Positions 1 through 6,908 of a stretch of DNA of 10,380 bases are shown here, piece by piece. Made by a program: the position numbers and the translations under genes. The notes under the pieces were generated by a model. That model saw nothing but the letters and a program-made list of their open reading frames with translations, ran no database searches and had not been told where the DNA came from. This DNA is from an uncultured Veillonella sp. (GTDB lineage Bacteria; Bacillota; Negativicutes; Veillonellales; Veillonellaceae): contig CABSJA010000052.1 of the NCBI GenBank assembly GCA_902477915.1, positions 1 to 10,380 of the forward strand. The letters are read 5' to 3'. Every line of letters starts with the position of its first letter. Position 1 is the stretch's first letter.

Positions 1-1015
1 GTAAATACCATGCAAAATCTTCCCCTGGCATTACTTTACGCATTTTAGAAAGCTTATCTTTACCTAATGTATCAATAACGACACGTTCCGCTAGTTCACT
101 AGATTCAGGATCATTAATAGTAGGCGGTACTTTTTTTACATATTCTAATGTCGCAGTTGCCCCATAGGCTTCAGCCGTATGTTCTACTACGCGGCGTATG
201 GATTCTACATAATACTCTTCTTGGTCTGGATCAAAGAATCGAATGGTGCCCCCCATTTTAGCTTCACCAGGGATAACATTCCATTCAGATCCAGAGTGAA
301 TATTACCAATAGTGAGTACAAGAGAATCTAAGGCACTCACATTACGAGACACTACGGTTTGCAAGTTCATAACGATAGCACTAGCTACTACAATGGCATC
401 AATCGCTTGATGTGGCTGTGCACCATGGCCTTGTTTGCCTTTTACATTAATAGTGATCTGGCTACTTGCAGCCATACGAGGACCTTCTTCTACAGATATG
501 AGTCCTGCTGGTAAGTCGATCCACACATGGCCACCAAAAATAGCATCTATCTTATCGTACCAGTCACTAAATTTGATAAAATCTGGTGCCCCCGCTCCTG
601 TCTCCTCAGCAGGTTGAAAGGCTAAATATACGTCTCCTTCGATACGGTCTTTCATAGACATTAACATCTTTGCAGCACCTAACAAGATAGCCATATGACC
701 ATCGTGACCACAAGCATGCATTTTGCCTTCAGTTTCTGATTTATAGTCCACTGTATTATGTTCGTGAACAGGCAGTGCATCAATATCGGCGCGTAAGGCA
801 ATGGCTTTACCAGGTTTACCACCTCGGATGATACCAATTAAGCCGATGCCACGCTCAGTATCTACATGAACCTCTACGCCCATAGATTCTAATTCTTTAG
901 CGAGAGTTTTTGTTGTTTCAAACTCTTCATTGCTCAGCTCTGGATGTTTATGGAAATATCTACGCCAATCTTGAACGTAGCCTTTATATTGTTCAATTAA
1001 ATCGCGACTATGCAT
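1..1015 (-). CDS. M20D-family amidohydrolase (partial, C-terminus outside window)
   Basis: Metal-dependent amidohydrolase of the M20D group (hippurate / IAA-amino-acid / N-acyl-amino-acid hydrolases), which cleaves an N-acyl group from an amino acid in the cytoplasm; the actual substrate cannot be read from the sequence. About 337 residues are visible. The dimetal site is clear: HACGHD at residues 100-105 (Cys102 and His104 as ligands), the AEE glutamates near 136-138, and a GGHVW histidine further on. The dimerisation-domain segment HGAQPH and the late MPGEDFAWYL segment are also present. About 55-60 C-terminal residues, including the last metal-binding His, lie beyond the left edge. The ATG at 1013-1015 follows TAAGGAGG (1022-1029 read on the minus strand). 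It is a paralogue of the M20D gene at 5693-6877. A terminator lies between it and the upstream small gene, and I see no convincing promoter of its own. The family call is firm; the substrate is unknown. Confidence 0.93.
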   Translation of the reverse strand, partial: MHSRDLIEQYKGYVQDWRRYFHKHPELSNEEFETTKTLAKELESMGVEVHVDTERGIGLIGIIRGGKPGKAIALRADIDALPVHEHNTVDYKSETEGKMHACGHDGHMAILLGAAKMLMSMKDRIEGDVYLAFQPAEETGAGAPDFIKFSDWYDKIDAIFGGHVWIDLPAGLISVEEGPRMAASSQITINVKGKQGHGAQPHQAIDAIVVASAIVMNLQTVVSRNVSALDSLVLTIGNIHSGSEWNVIPGEAKMGGTIRFFDPDQEEYYVESIRRVVEHTAEAYGATATLEYVKKVPPTINDPESSELAERVVIDTLGKDKLSKMRKVMPGEDFAWYL

Positions 1016-1072
1016 GGTATCGCCTCCTTATAAAATCCCTTAACCAAGGGGAATAACAGGGTAAAAGTAAAA

Positions 1073-1102
1073 GAAAACGACAGGCCACGCCATGTCGTTT
1101 TC
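1073..1102 (-). terminator. Rho-independent terminator after the small membrane-protein gene
   Basis: Perfect 10-bp stem GAAAACGACA / TGTCGTTTTC (1093-1102 with 1073-1082) and a 10-nt loop. On the minus strand it runs into a U-rich tail (TTTTACTTTTAC below 1073). It begins 8 nt after the stop codon of the gene at 1111-1293. It is the first strong minus-strand terminator after the arg operon promoter near 6950, so it probably closes the whole arg unit as well. Read on the plus strand the tail is weaker, and there is no plus-strand gene to serve. Confidence 0.85.
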
Positions 1103-1110
1103 TCCGTTTC

Positions 1111-1293
1111 TTATCGGTTGCGTAATACTGCTTGTACCGCTAAGGATACAACAGCTGTTGCAACTGCCACAGCAGCTGTAATTTTTGCTGTTGTGAAAAG
1201 TTCTTCTTTTGTAGGTTTTGCTTTTGTAGCAATATCTAATGTTTTTGCTACTGCAGGAACCAATACTTCGTTACGTAAGGATTCTGTATTCAT
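1111..1293 (-). CDS. Small single-helix membrane protein, 60 aa, unknown family
   Basis: I do not recognise a named family. The 60-residue product has a polar, mixed-charge N-terminal half (residues 1-35, including KAKPTKEE). One strongly hydrophobic Ala/Val segment follows at about residues 37-57 (ITAAVAVATAVVSLAVQAVL), and the protein ends in Arg-Asn-Arg. This predicts a single transmembrane or membrane-associated helix with a basic C-terminal anchor. The ATG at 1291-1293 is preceded by GGAGGAG (1299-1305) with 5 nt between, a near-ideal ribosome binding site, and a strong terminator follows the stop by 8 nt. These two signals make it a real gene despite its size. It lies 138 nt downstream of argD, and may be the last gene of that transcript or have its own weak promoter near 1348-1375. 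The opposite-strand reading frame over the same DNA lacks a ribosome binding site. Confidence 0.8.
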   Translation of the reverse strand: MNTESLRNEVLVPAVAKTLDIATKAKPTKEELFTTAKITAAVAVATAVVSLAVQAVLRNR

Positions 1294-1347
1294 ATTTACT
1301 CCTCCAATATAGACTGTTTCTTCTAGGGTAACACGAATGAGAACTAA

Positions 1348-1375
1348 AGTCTATATATTCATCGATTTATTTCAA
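1348..1375 (-). promoter_or_regulatory. Possible weak promoter for the small membrane-protein gene
   Basis: On the minus strand, TTGAAA (1370-1375) is followed after 16 bp by TAGACT (1348-1353), 55 nt before the ATG. The -35 matches 5 of 6 bases of the consensus and the -10 matches 4 of 6. The spacer is AT-rich and holds ATCGAT. Many AT-rich spacers give matches of this quality, so read-through from argD is an equally good explanation for expression of the small gene. Confidence 0.25.
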
Positions 1376-1431
1376 TAGTAATAGAGGCACGTAACTATTT
1401 TAATTTATTTTTATGAAAGTTATCCCAAATA

Positions 1432-2619
1432 TTATTTTACAGCTAACTCTTCAATCGCTTCAGCTACAATGGTAATCGCTTTCTCCAATTGTTCTTGAGG
1501 GATATTAAGAGCTGGTAAAAGACGTACTTTATTTTTCGCAGATAAACATACAACGCCCTTTTCAAGACATTTTGCAATAACAGCCTTTGCATCTACTGTA
1601 GTTTCAATGCCAAGCATAAGGCCCATACCGCTCACACCTAGAATACCAGGTTTGCCTGCTAAAGTAGCTTTTACATAGTCTCCTTTTGCTTTCACAGAAT
1701 CTAAGAATTCTGGTGTTAAACGACTAATGATCGTGTTACCTGCGGCCGCACAGATTGGATTACCACCAAAGGTTGTAGCATGTGCACCTGCATTTAACAC
1801 ATATTGCATCTTTTCATTAAATAATGTAGCGCCCATAGGAAGACCGCCCGCTAAACCTTTTGCAGTAGATACTACATCTGGTTCAATGCCAAATTGCTGG
1901 TATGCATACAAACTGCCAGTGCGGCCATTACCAGTTTGTACTTCATCAATTAACACGAGTTGATCATGTTCATGAGCATATTTTGTTACCGCTTGCACGA
2001 ACTCTTTATCTAGTGGCATAACACCACCTTCACCTTGAATAGGTTCCATCATGATGGCGCAAACAGCAGGATTATCAAGCGCTTTTAAAGCCGCATCAAT
2101 ATCATTGGCTGGTGTATGAATAAAGCCTTCTGTAAATGGGAAGAAATGTTGATGGAATACATCTTGGCCTGTAGCAGACAAGGTAGTAATAGTACGACCA
2201 TGGAAGCTATTAACCAAGGTAACAATGACATGACGACCTTCACCATATTTGTCATGACTATATTTACGAGCTGCCTTGATGGCACATTCATTAGACTCTG
2301 CACCAGAGTTAGAGAAGAATACCTTCTTCATACCTGTCTTAGCGCATAGTTGTTTTGCCAATTCAATTTGTGGTAAAGAATAGTACAAATTAGAGATATG
2401 GTTCAAAGCATGAGATTGCTTTGTTACCGCCTCTGTCCATTCATCGTCATCTACACCAAAGGCTGTTACACCAATACCGGATCCAAGATCGATATATTCT
2501 TTGCCATCTACGTCCCATAAAAGAGAACCTTTACCTTTTTCAAAACATACGTTAAACCGGCCATACGTATTGGCTATATATTCTTTATCTTGTTGTTCAA
2601 AATCGATTGTATTACTCAT
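1432..2619 (-). CDS. argD: Acetylornithine aminotransferase ArgD
   Basis: PLP-dependent class III aminotransferase. It converts N-acetylglutamate-5-semialdehyde plus glutamate to N-acetylornithine and 2-oxoglutarate, the fourth step of arginine synthesis in the cytoplasm. Key sites over its 395 residues: SGAE at 105-108 (phosphate pocket), SFHGRT at 138-143, IDEVQTGNGRTG at 224-235 with Asp225 for the pyridine nitrogen, STAKGLAGGLPMG from 251 with the Schiff-base Lys254, and TTFGGNP after it. Length fits the family. The ATG at 2617-2619 is chosen because GGAGG (2625-2629) sits 5 nt before it; a frame extension to a TTG at 2631 would place the start inside that ribosome binding site. It is last in the arg gene order after argB, from which a 90-nt spacer with a hairpin separates it. 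Some ArgD enzymes also act in lysine synthesis (DapC role), which cannot be judged here. Confidence 0.97.
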   Translation of the reverse strand: MSNTIDFEQQDKEYIANTYGRFNVCFEKGKGSLLWDVDGKEYIDLGSGIGVTAFGVDDDEWTEAVTKQSHALNHISNLYYSLPQIELAKQLCAKTGMKKVFFSNSGAESNECAIKAARKYSHDKYGEGRHVIVTLVNSFHGRTITTLSATGQDVFHQHFFPFTEGFIHTPANDIDAALKALDNPAVCAIMMEPIQGEGGVMPLDKEFVQAVTKYAHEHDQLVLIDEVQTGNGRTGSLYAYQQFGIEPDVVSTAKGLAGGLPMGATLFNEKMQYVLNAGAHATTFGGNPICAAAGNTIISRLTPEFLDSVKAKGDYVKATLAGKPGILGVSGMGLMLGIETTVDAKAVIAKCLEKGVVCLSAKNKVRLLPALNIPQEQLEKAITIVAEAIEELAVK

Positions 2620-2624
2620 TACAT

Positions 2625-2629
2625 CCTCC
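2625..2629 (-). promoter_or_regulatory. argD ribosome binding site (decides start)
   Basis: GGAGG on the minus strand, 5 nt before the ATG at 2617-2619. It overlaps the alternative upstream TTG codon (2629-2631) and so rules that codon out as the start. Confidence 0.85.
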
Positions 2630-2670
2630 AAACGTACGGCCTTGCCGCCGTCTATCTATATGAACGGTAA

Positions 2671-2695
2671 CGATGGTAATAAATGATTACCATCG
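2671..2695 (-). other. Perfect 10-bp hairpin in the argB-argD spacer
   Basis: CGATGGTAAT / ATTACCATCG with a 5-nt loop lies 14 nt after the argB stop. Reading leftward on the minus strand, the stem is followed by TTACCGTTC, not a U-run, so it does not look like a standard terminator. A second, smaller GC-rich hairpin (ACGGC / GCCGT, 2636-2651) lies just upstream of the argD ribosome binding site. The pair could tune argD relative to argB through mRNA stability, partial termination or access to the ribosome binding site; that role is inference. Confidence 0.65.
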
Positions 2696-2709
2696 CTATA
2701 CCTACTATA

Positions 2710-3567
2710 TTACTTTACAAACATGGTGCCAAGACCTTCATCAGTCAATAGCTCAATAAGAATAGCATGTGGAATCTCACCATTGATGATAAATACCTTT
2801 TGAGCTCCTGATTTGATGGCCTCTAAGCAGCAATCCACTTTTGGGATCATACCGCCAGCAATAATACCCTCTGCTTTTAATTGATCCGCCTCTGCCATAG
2901 TGATTTTAGAGATTAGAGAACTAGGATCATGCACATCTCGTAATACACCATCAATATTGGTCATAGCAACCATTGTTTCTGCCTTAAGAGCACCGGCAAT
3001 TTTTGCGGCTACCGTATCAGCATTGATATTATATGTCTTGCCATCAGCCCCCATACCAATGGAAGAAATGACAGGAATATAACCTCTACTGATAACATCG
3101 TCGATAATACTTGTATCAATCGTATCGATAGAACCTACATAACCAAGCTCATCATTTTGTTTATGAACTTGAATCATATTACCATCAACGCCACAGAGAC
3201 CAACAGCCTTACCACCAAGGTCTATTAAATCTGCTACAAGGCCTTTATTAACCTTACCAGCTAATACCATTTGTACTACATCCATTGTCGCTTCATCTGT
3301 GACACGCAAGCCATTTGCAAAACGGGATTCAATTTTCATGGCATCTAGTGTGCTATTAATAGCTGGACCACCGCCATGAACGAGCACAACTTTTACCCCT
3401 ACCAATTGAAGTAGCATTAAATCCTTCATAACGGATTTTTTTAATTCTTCATCAATCATAGCATTGCCGCCATATTTAACGACAACATATTGATCTGTAT
3501 ATTGTTTAATATATGGAACGGCCGCAGTTAAGATATGCGCCCGCATTGCATTTGTTACGTCCTTCAT
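2710..3567 (-). CDS. argB: Acetylglutamate kinase ArgB
   Basis: Amino-acid kinase that phosphorylates N-acetyl-L-glutamate with ATP, the second and usually controlled step of arginine synthesis. In its 285 residues the glycine-rich segments are intact: KYGGNAM at 31-37 (Lys31 at the phosphoryl-transfer site) and HGGGPAIN at 64-71. A later NINADTVAAKIAGAL block and the IAGGMIPK segment typical of the C-terminal nucleotide-binding lobe are also present. The protein carries an N-terminal extension of about 25 residues relative to the short E. coli-type enzyme. In the family this goes with the hexameric, arginine-inhibited form, so feedback inhibition is likely (inference). The ATG at 3565-3567 follows a GAGAGGGA ribosome binding site. 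Only 10 nt separate it from the argC stop, which points to tight co-transcription and probably translational coupling. No argJ lies between argC and argB. Confidence 0.97.
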   Translation of the reverse strand: MKDVTNAMRAHILTAAVPYIKQYTDQYVVVKYGGNAMIDEELKKSVMKDLMLLQLVGVKVVLVHGGGPAINSTLDAMKIESRFANGLRVTDEATMDVVQMVLAGKVNKGLVADLIDLGGKAVGLCGVDGNMIQVHKQNDELGYVGSIDTIDTSIIDDVISRGYIPVISSIGMGADGKTYNINADTVAAKIAGALKAETMVAMTNIDGVLRDVHDPSSLISKITMAEADQLKAEGIIAGGMIPKVDCCLEAIKSGAQKVFIINGEIPHAILIELLTDEGLGTMFVK

Positions 3568-3577
3568 AGTTCCCTCT

Positions 3578-4528
3578 CTAACCTAGTGCTAGGCCTGTAT
3601 CCTCAGGCAAACCTAAAGCAATGTTCATACATTGAACAGCAGCACCAGAGGCACCTTTGCCTAAATTATCGAAAATAGCATGAACCATAATGCGTTCATC
3701 GTTGCCAGTTACATAGATTTTCATGCTATCTGTGTTGCTCAATTGATTAGCATTTAACATGCCTGTATTACTGTTCTCAGTAAATGGTACGACAGTAATG
3801 ATTGGACTACCTTTATAAAAGTTTTCCAATGCCTGTTGCACTTTATCAATGCTTATTGGCTTTTGACATAAACGACTGTGAATACCTACCGTTACTTCCA
3901 TGCCAGAATAATAATCATCAACGATAGGCATAAAAATAGGTGCTTCACTAAGTCCACACACATGCTGCACCTCAGGCAAGTGCTTATGTTGTTGACTAAG
4001 ACCATATTGACGCGGTGCATAGAGGAAATAATCCTTTGGTTCACTTTCATATTGGCCAATCATCTTTTTACCACCACCGCTATAACCTGTTAAGGATGTG
4101 ATAGTGAAAGGATAATCTGTTGGTACAAGACCAGCTTTTACAAGAGGTGCAATACAAGCAATCATTCCACTCGCATGACAACCAGGGTTAGCAATATGTT
4201 TTTCAGTAGCGATGGCTGTTTTATAATCCGCACCGAGCTCTGGGAAGCCATAAGCCCAATCAGCAGCCGTTCTAAAGGCAGTCGATGTATCAATTACCTT
4301 ACATGGTAATTCACCGATAGCGGCCATGATTTCTTTAGATGCCGCATCAGGCAAGCAGAGAAATACAATATCTGCCCCTTTAGCTACCTCTTTAATAGCC
4401 TCTACATTTTTACGATCCTCATCAGCTGTAGCTAATAATTCTATATCTTTTCTATCGGATAACCGTTCATGAATTCTTAAACCTGTTGTGCCTTCATGAC
4501 CGACAATAAATACTTTATACGGTGCCAT
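3578..4528 (-). CDS. argC: N-acetyl-gamma-glutamyl-phosphate reductase, short (type 2) form
   Basis: NADPH-dependent reductase converting N-acetylglutamyl-5-phosphate to N-acetylglutamate-5-semialdehyde, the third step of arginine synthesis. The 316-residue product has the dinucleotide-binding loop GHEGTTG at 10-16 and the catalytic cysteine in NPGCHASG (Cys117), followed by the SLTGYSGGGKK and QQHKHLPE blocks. The length and the GCHASG active site, instead of the GCYPT of the usual form, place it in the less common short class of ArgC (recalled as 'argC_other'). The start is the ATG at 4526-4528, supported by GAGG (4535-4538) 6 nt upstream; a TTG four codons earlier lies over that site and is rejected. 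A 122-nt spacer with repeats lies between argF and argC, while argB follows after only 10 nt. Confidence 0.95.
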   Translation of the reverse strand: MAPYKVFIVGHEGTTGLRIHERLSDRKDIELLATADEDRKNVEAIKEVAKGADIVFLCLPDAASKEIMAAIGELPCKVIDTSTAFRTAADWAYGFPELGADYKTAIATEKHIANPGCHASGMIACIAPLVKAGLVPTDYPFTITSLTGYSGGGKKMIGQYESEPKDYFLYAPRQYGLSQQHKHLPEVQHVCGLSEAPIFMPIVDDYYSGMEVTVGIHSRLCQKPISIDKVQQALENFYKGSPIITVVPFTENSNTGMLNANQLSNTDSMKIYVTGNDERIMVHAIFDNLGKGASGAAVQCMNIALGLPEDTGLALG

Positions 4529-4534
4529 AATAAA

Positions 4535-4538
4535 CCTC
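4535..4538 (-). promoter_or_regulatory. argC ribosome binding site (decides start)
   Basis: GAGG on the minus strand, 6 nt before the ATG at 4526-4528. It overlaps the competing TTG (4538-4540), which therefore cannot be the natural start. Confidence 0.7.
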
Positions 4539-4543
4539 AATTC

Positions 4544-4610
4544 TCACCTATTGGTGACTCACACCTATTTATACAGCTCTCAGTTATTACTTTCATCGAT
4601 TATAAATAGG
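4544..4610 (-). promoter_or_regulatory. argC leader: inverted repeats and a -10-like box
   Basis: This argF-argC spacer holds three structured elements. The first is a perfect 10-bp inverted repeat CCTATTTATA (4564-4573) / TATAAATAGG (4601-4610) with a 27-nt spacer. The second is a small hairpin TCACC-N4-GGTGA (4544-4557) next to the argC ribosome binding site. The third is a direct repeat CACCTATT at 4545-4552 and 4562-4569. The minus strand also reads TATAAT at 4599-4604, overlapping one arm of the long repeat, but no acceptable -35 lies 15-19 bp upstream. An internal argC promoter with an overlapping operator, or an mRNA fold that sets argC expression, are both possible. Confidence 0.45.
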
Positions 4611-4650
4611 AAACAAACTATACCATACATCACCTTCTAGGGAGATGAAA

Positions 4651-5661
4651 TTATTTCAAAGGATAGTCACTAAAGGTAGCAACCATAACAGCTTTGATAG
4701 TATGGAGACGATTTTCGGCTTCTTGGAAGGCTAAGGAATTTGGACCTTCAAATACCTCTTCCGTTACTTCAATACCATTCATGCCGAACCGTTCGAAGAT
4801 ATCTTTACCTACTTGTGTTTCTGTATTGTGGAATGCTGGCAAGCAGTGACAGAATTTTGTATTTGGATTGCCAGTTAATGCCATCATTTCAGCGTTAACT
4901 TGGAATGGTTTAAACGTATTGATACGTTCTTCCCACATATCGTATGTATCACCCATAGTTACCCATACACCTGTATAGATTACATCTAAGCCTTTAACAC
5001 CTTCAGCTACGTTATCTGTACATGTAATGGTAGCACCTGTTTCTTTTGCCACTTTCAAACATTCTTCATAGAATGGACCGGCTGGCCAGTATTGTTTAGG
5101 ACCGATAAGTCTAAAGTCCATACCCATTTTAGCGGCGCCACTCATTAAGGCATTACACATATTAGATTGACCATGACCCACATAAGCATAGGAGATTTCA
5201 TTCAATGGTTTATCAATATTTTCTTGAAGCGTCAAAAAATTCGCTAATGTTTGTGTTGGATGATCCATATCGGTAAGACCATTCCACACAGGTACGCCAG
5301 AATAATCAGCTAGTGTATCTACATCGGCTTGATCAAAGCCTCTAAACTCGATGGCATCATACATAGATCCTAGAACACGAGCTGTATCTTTTAAGGATTC
5401 TTTTTTATTCATTTGGGAACCTGTAGGGCCAAGATATGTTGTATGAGCACCTTGGTCCGCAGCACCTACTTCAAAGGCACAACGTGTCCGTGTAGAGTCT
5501 TTTTCAAAAATTAATGCAAAGTTTTTACCTACTAATGTTTTGATTTCTTTCCCTGCTTTTTTATCGGTTTTTAATTTTGCAGCCAAGTCCAAGAAGTATT
5601 TAATTTCTTCTGGTGTATATTGAAGCATTGTTTTAAAAGATGTATGTTGTAAACTTTTCAT
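4651..5661 (-). CDS. argF: Ornithine carbamoyltransferase ArgF (OTCase), unusual ornithine pocket
   Basis: Transfers the carbamoyl group of carbamoyl phosphate to ornithine, making citrulline. The 336-residue product is of the longer E. coli ArgF / ArcB type. Carbamoyl-phosphate residues are intact: FEKDSTRTR with STRTR at 56-60, HPTQ at 134-137, HCLPAFH at 272-278 and ENRLHTIKA near the C-terminus. The ornithine side is less regular. Asn167 is conserved, but the DxWxSMG loop reads GVWVTMG (231-237), so the ornithine-contacting Asp is Gly231 and Ser is Thr235. The GDxRNN stretch reads GHGQSN (162-167). It lies in a biosynthetic operon, not with arcA or arcC, so anabolic argF is preferred over arcB. 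The ATG at 5659-5661 follows AAGAGG (5667-5672). The upstream M20D gene ends 31 nt away. A carbamoyltransferase with a modified acceptor cannot be excluded. Confidence 0.92.
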   Translation of the reverse strand: MKSLQHTSFKTMLQYTPEEIKYFLDLAAKLKTDKKAGKEIKTLVGKNFALIFEKDSTRTRCAFEVGAADQGAHTTYLGPTGSQMNKKESLKDTARVLGSMYDAIEFRGFDQADVDTLADYSGVPVWNGLTDMDHPTQTLANFLTLQENIDKPLNEISYAYVGHGQSNMCNALMSGAAKMGMDFRLIGPKQYWPAGPFYEECLKVAKETGATITCTDNVAEGVKGLDVIYTGVWVTMGDTYDMWEERINTFKPFQVNAEMMALTGNPNTKFCHCLPAFHNTETQVGKDIFERFGMNGIEVTEEVFEGPNSLAFQEAENRLHTIKAVMVATFSDYPLK

Positions 5662-5692
5662 GATAACCTCTTATTTCAAACTACTTGTTTAA

Positions 5693-6877
5693 CTATTTTT
5701 CTTGTAAAAATTCGGCGGCAATGGCAGCCATCATTGTTATACCAGGTTCCAGGATGCTTTCATCAATGGTGAAAGCCTCATTATGCAAGGCCGGATTACC
5801 TTCAAATCCAGTACCTAACCAAAGGAAAGCACCTTTTATTTTATGAAGATACGCGGAGAAGTCCTCTGCTGCCATAGACGGGAATTCAGGATGTACCACC
5901 GCTTCTTTACCAAGATATTTCTCTACAATAGATGTAGCATAATCGATGGCGTCTGGATTGTTGATAGTAGCACCATGACCACGTTTATAATCTAAGGTAC
6001 TCTCTGTTTTTAATAACATGTCGAGAGCTTGTAAACTTTCACCTAAGCGGCGTTCAATATAATCCCGTTTTTCAGGTGCATAGGTACGGCATGTACCTTC
6101 AAGGTATACATCACCACAGCCTACATTGTATCTGTCGCCTCCCTTGATAACACCGATGGTACATACTAGATTTTCCATTGGATTTGTTTCACGAGCCACA
6201 ATAGATTCTACGTTTACAATCCAGTTTGCGGCTGCTACGATAGCATCTACCCCATTATGAGGCTCCGCTCCATGAGTTGATTTACCTTTAATATGGACGA
6301 AGAAATGATCTGATGCAGCCATCAAATTACCTTTTTTTAGACCTACCGTACCAACCGGTAATTGTGGCCATACATGAAGGCCATATATTTCATCTACATC
6401 ATCAAGAATGCCGCTATCTACAATGCCTTGTGCACCGGGGAATAACGCTTCCTCTTCAGAAGGTTGGAATACAAGCTTTACAGTTCCATGTAATTGATCC
6501 TTAATAGATTGTAAAATCGCTGCTGCACCAAGCAAAATTGCTATATGGCTATCATGACCACATGCATGCATAATGCCGTCATTTTCTGATGCAAATGGCA
6601 AGCCTGTAGTTTCATGTATGGGCAATGCGTCTATATCTGCACGCAATGCTATAACGGGTCCCGGTTGAGCCCCTTCGATTTTACCGATAACCGCATAATC
6701 AGAAACATCATTTACAAAGGGAATACCTAATTCACCAAGAACCTTTTGAATAAATAAAGATGTATTTTTTTCTTCACCAGATAATTCTGGATGACTATGA
6801 ATATGCCGACGCCATTCCACAACTTGTTCTTTATATTGTGCGGCATATTTCTTAATCAAATCTTGTAATGTGCTCAT
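5693..6877 (-). CDS. M20D-family amidohydrolase, first gene of the arg operon
   Basis: Full-length (394 aa) cytoplasmic metallo-amidohydrolase of the hippurate / N-acyl-amino-acid hydrolase group. Metal ligands visible: HACGHD at 104-109 (Cys106, His108), the PSEEE glutamates at 141-143, GLHVWP with His168, and PALHNEAF near the C-terminus with His365. The HGAEPH segment belongs to the lid/dimer domain. It resembles the M20D gene at the left edge throughout the visible part. The start at 6875-6877 is set by AAGGAG (6886-6891) 8 nt upstream; a further in-frame ATG at 6907 has no ribosome binding site. It leads the transcript M20D-argF-argC-argB-argD behind a candidate ArgR-controlled promoter. 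Since neither argJ nor a classical argE is present in the cluster, it is a good candidate for removing the acetyl group from N-acetylornithine. That role is inferred from context only. Confidence 0.94.
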   Translation of the reverse strand: MSTLQDLIKKYAAQYKEQVVEWRRHIHSHPELSGEEKNTSLFIQKVLGELGIPFVNDVSDYAVIGKIEGAQPGPVIALRADIDALPIHETTGLPFASENDGIMHACGHDSHIAILLGAAAILQSIKDQLHGTVKLVFQPSEEEALFPGAQGIVDSGILDDVDEIYGLHVWPQLPVGTVGLKKGNLMAASDHFFVHIKGKSTHGAEPHNGVDAIVAAANWIVNVESIVARETNPMENLVCTIGVIKGGDRYNVGCGDVYLEGTCRTYAPEKRDYIERRLGESLQALDMLLKTESTLDYKRGHGATINNPDAIDYATSIVEKYLGKEAVVHPEFPSMAAEDFSAYLHKIKGAFLWLGTGFEGNPALHNEAFTIDESILEPGITMMAAIAAEFLQEK

Positions 6878-6885
6878 TACTCTAT

Positions 6886-6891
6886 CTCCTT
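6886..6891 (-). promoter_or_regulatory. Ribosome binding site of the operon's first gene (decides start)
   Basis: AAGGAG on the minus strand, 8 nt before the ATG at 6875-6877. The alternative ATG at 6905-6907 lies upstream of this site and has no purine-rich stretch of its own. Confidence 0.8.
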
Positions 6892-6908
6892 TATACACTG
6901 TATGCATA

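Noticed and set aside
1118..1312. Plus-strand reading frame of 64 codons over the small membrane-protein gene
   Set aside because: It begins with TTG without a ribosome binding site, and the minus-strand frame has GGAGGAG plus a terminator. The hydrophobic look is the mirror of the Ala/Val codons on the other strand.
2085..2349. Alternative frames on both strands within argD
   Set aside because: They lie wholly inside a gene with intact PLP-enzyme motifs and have no ribosome binding sites or sensible composition.
4651..5661. Calling the carbamoyltransferase arcB (arginine deiminase pathway)
   Set aside because: No arcA, arcC or antiporter gene is nearby, and it sits inside a biosynthetic argCBD operon behind a candidate arginine-repressed promoter.
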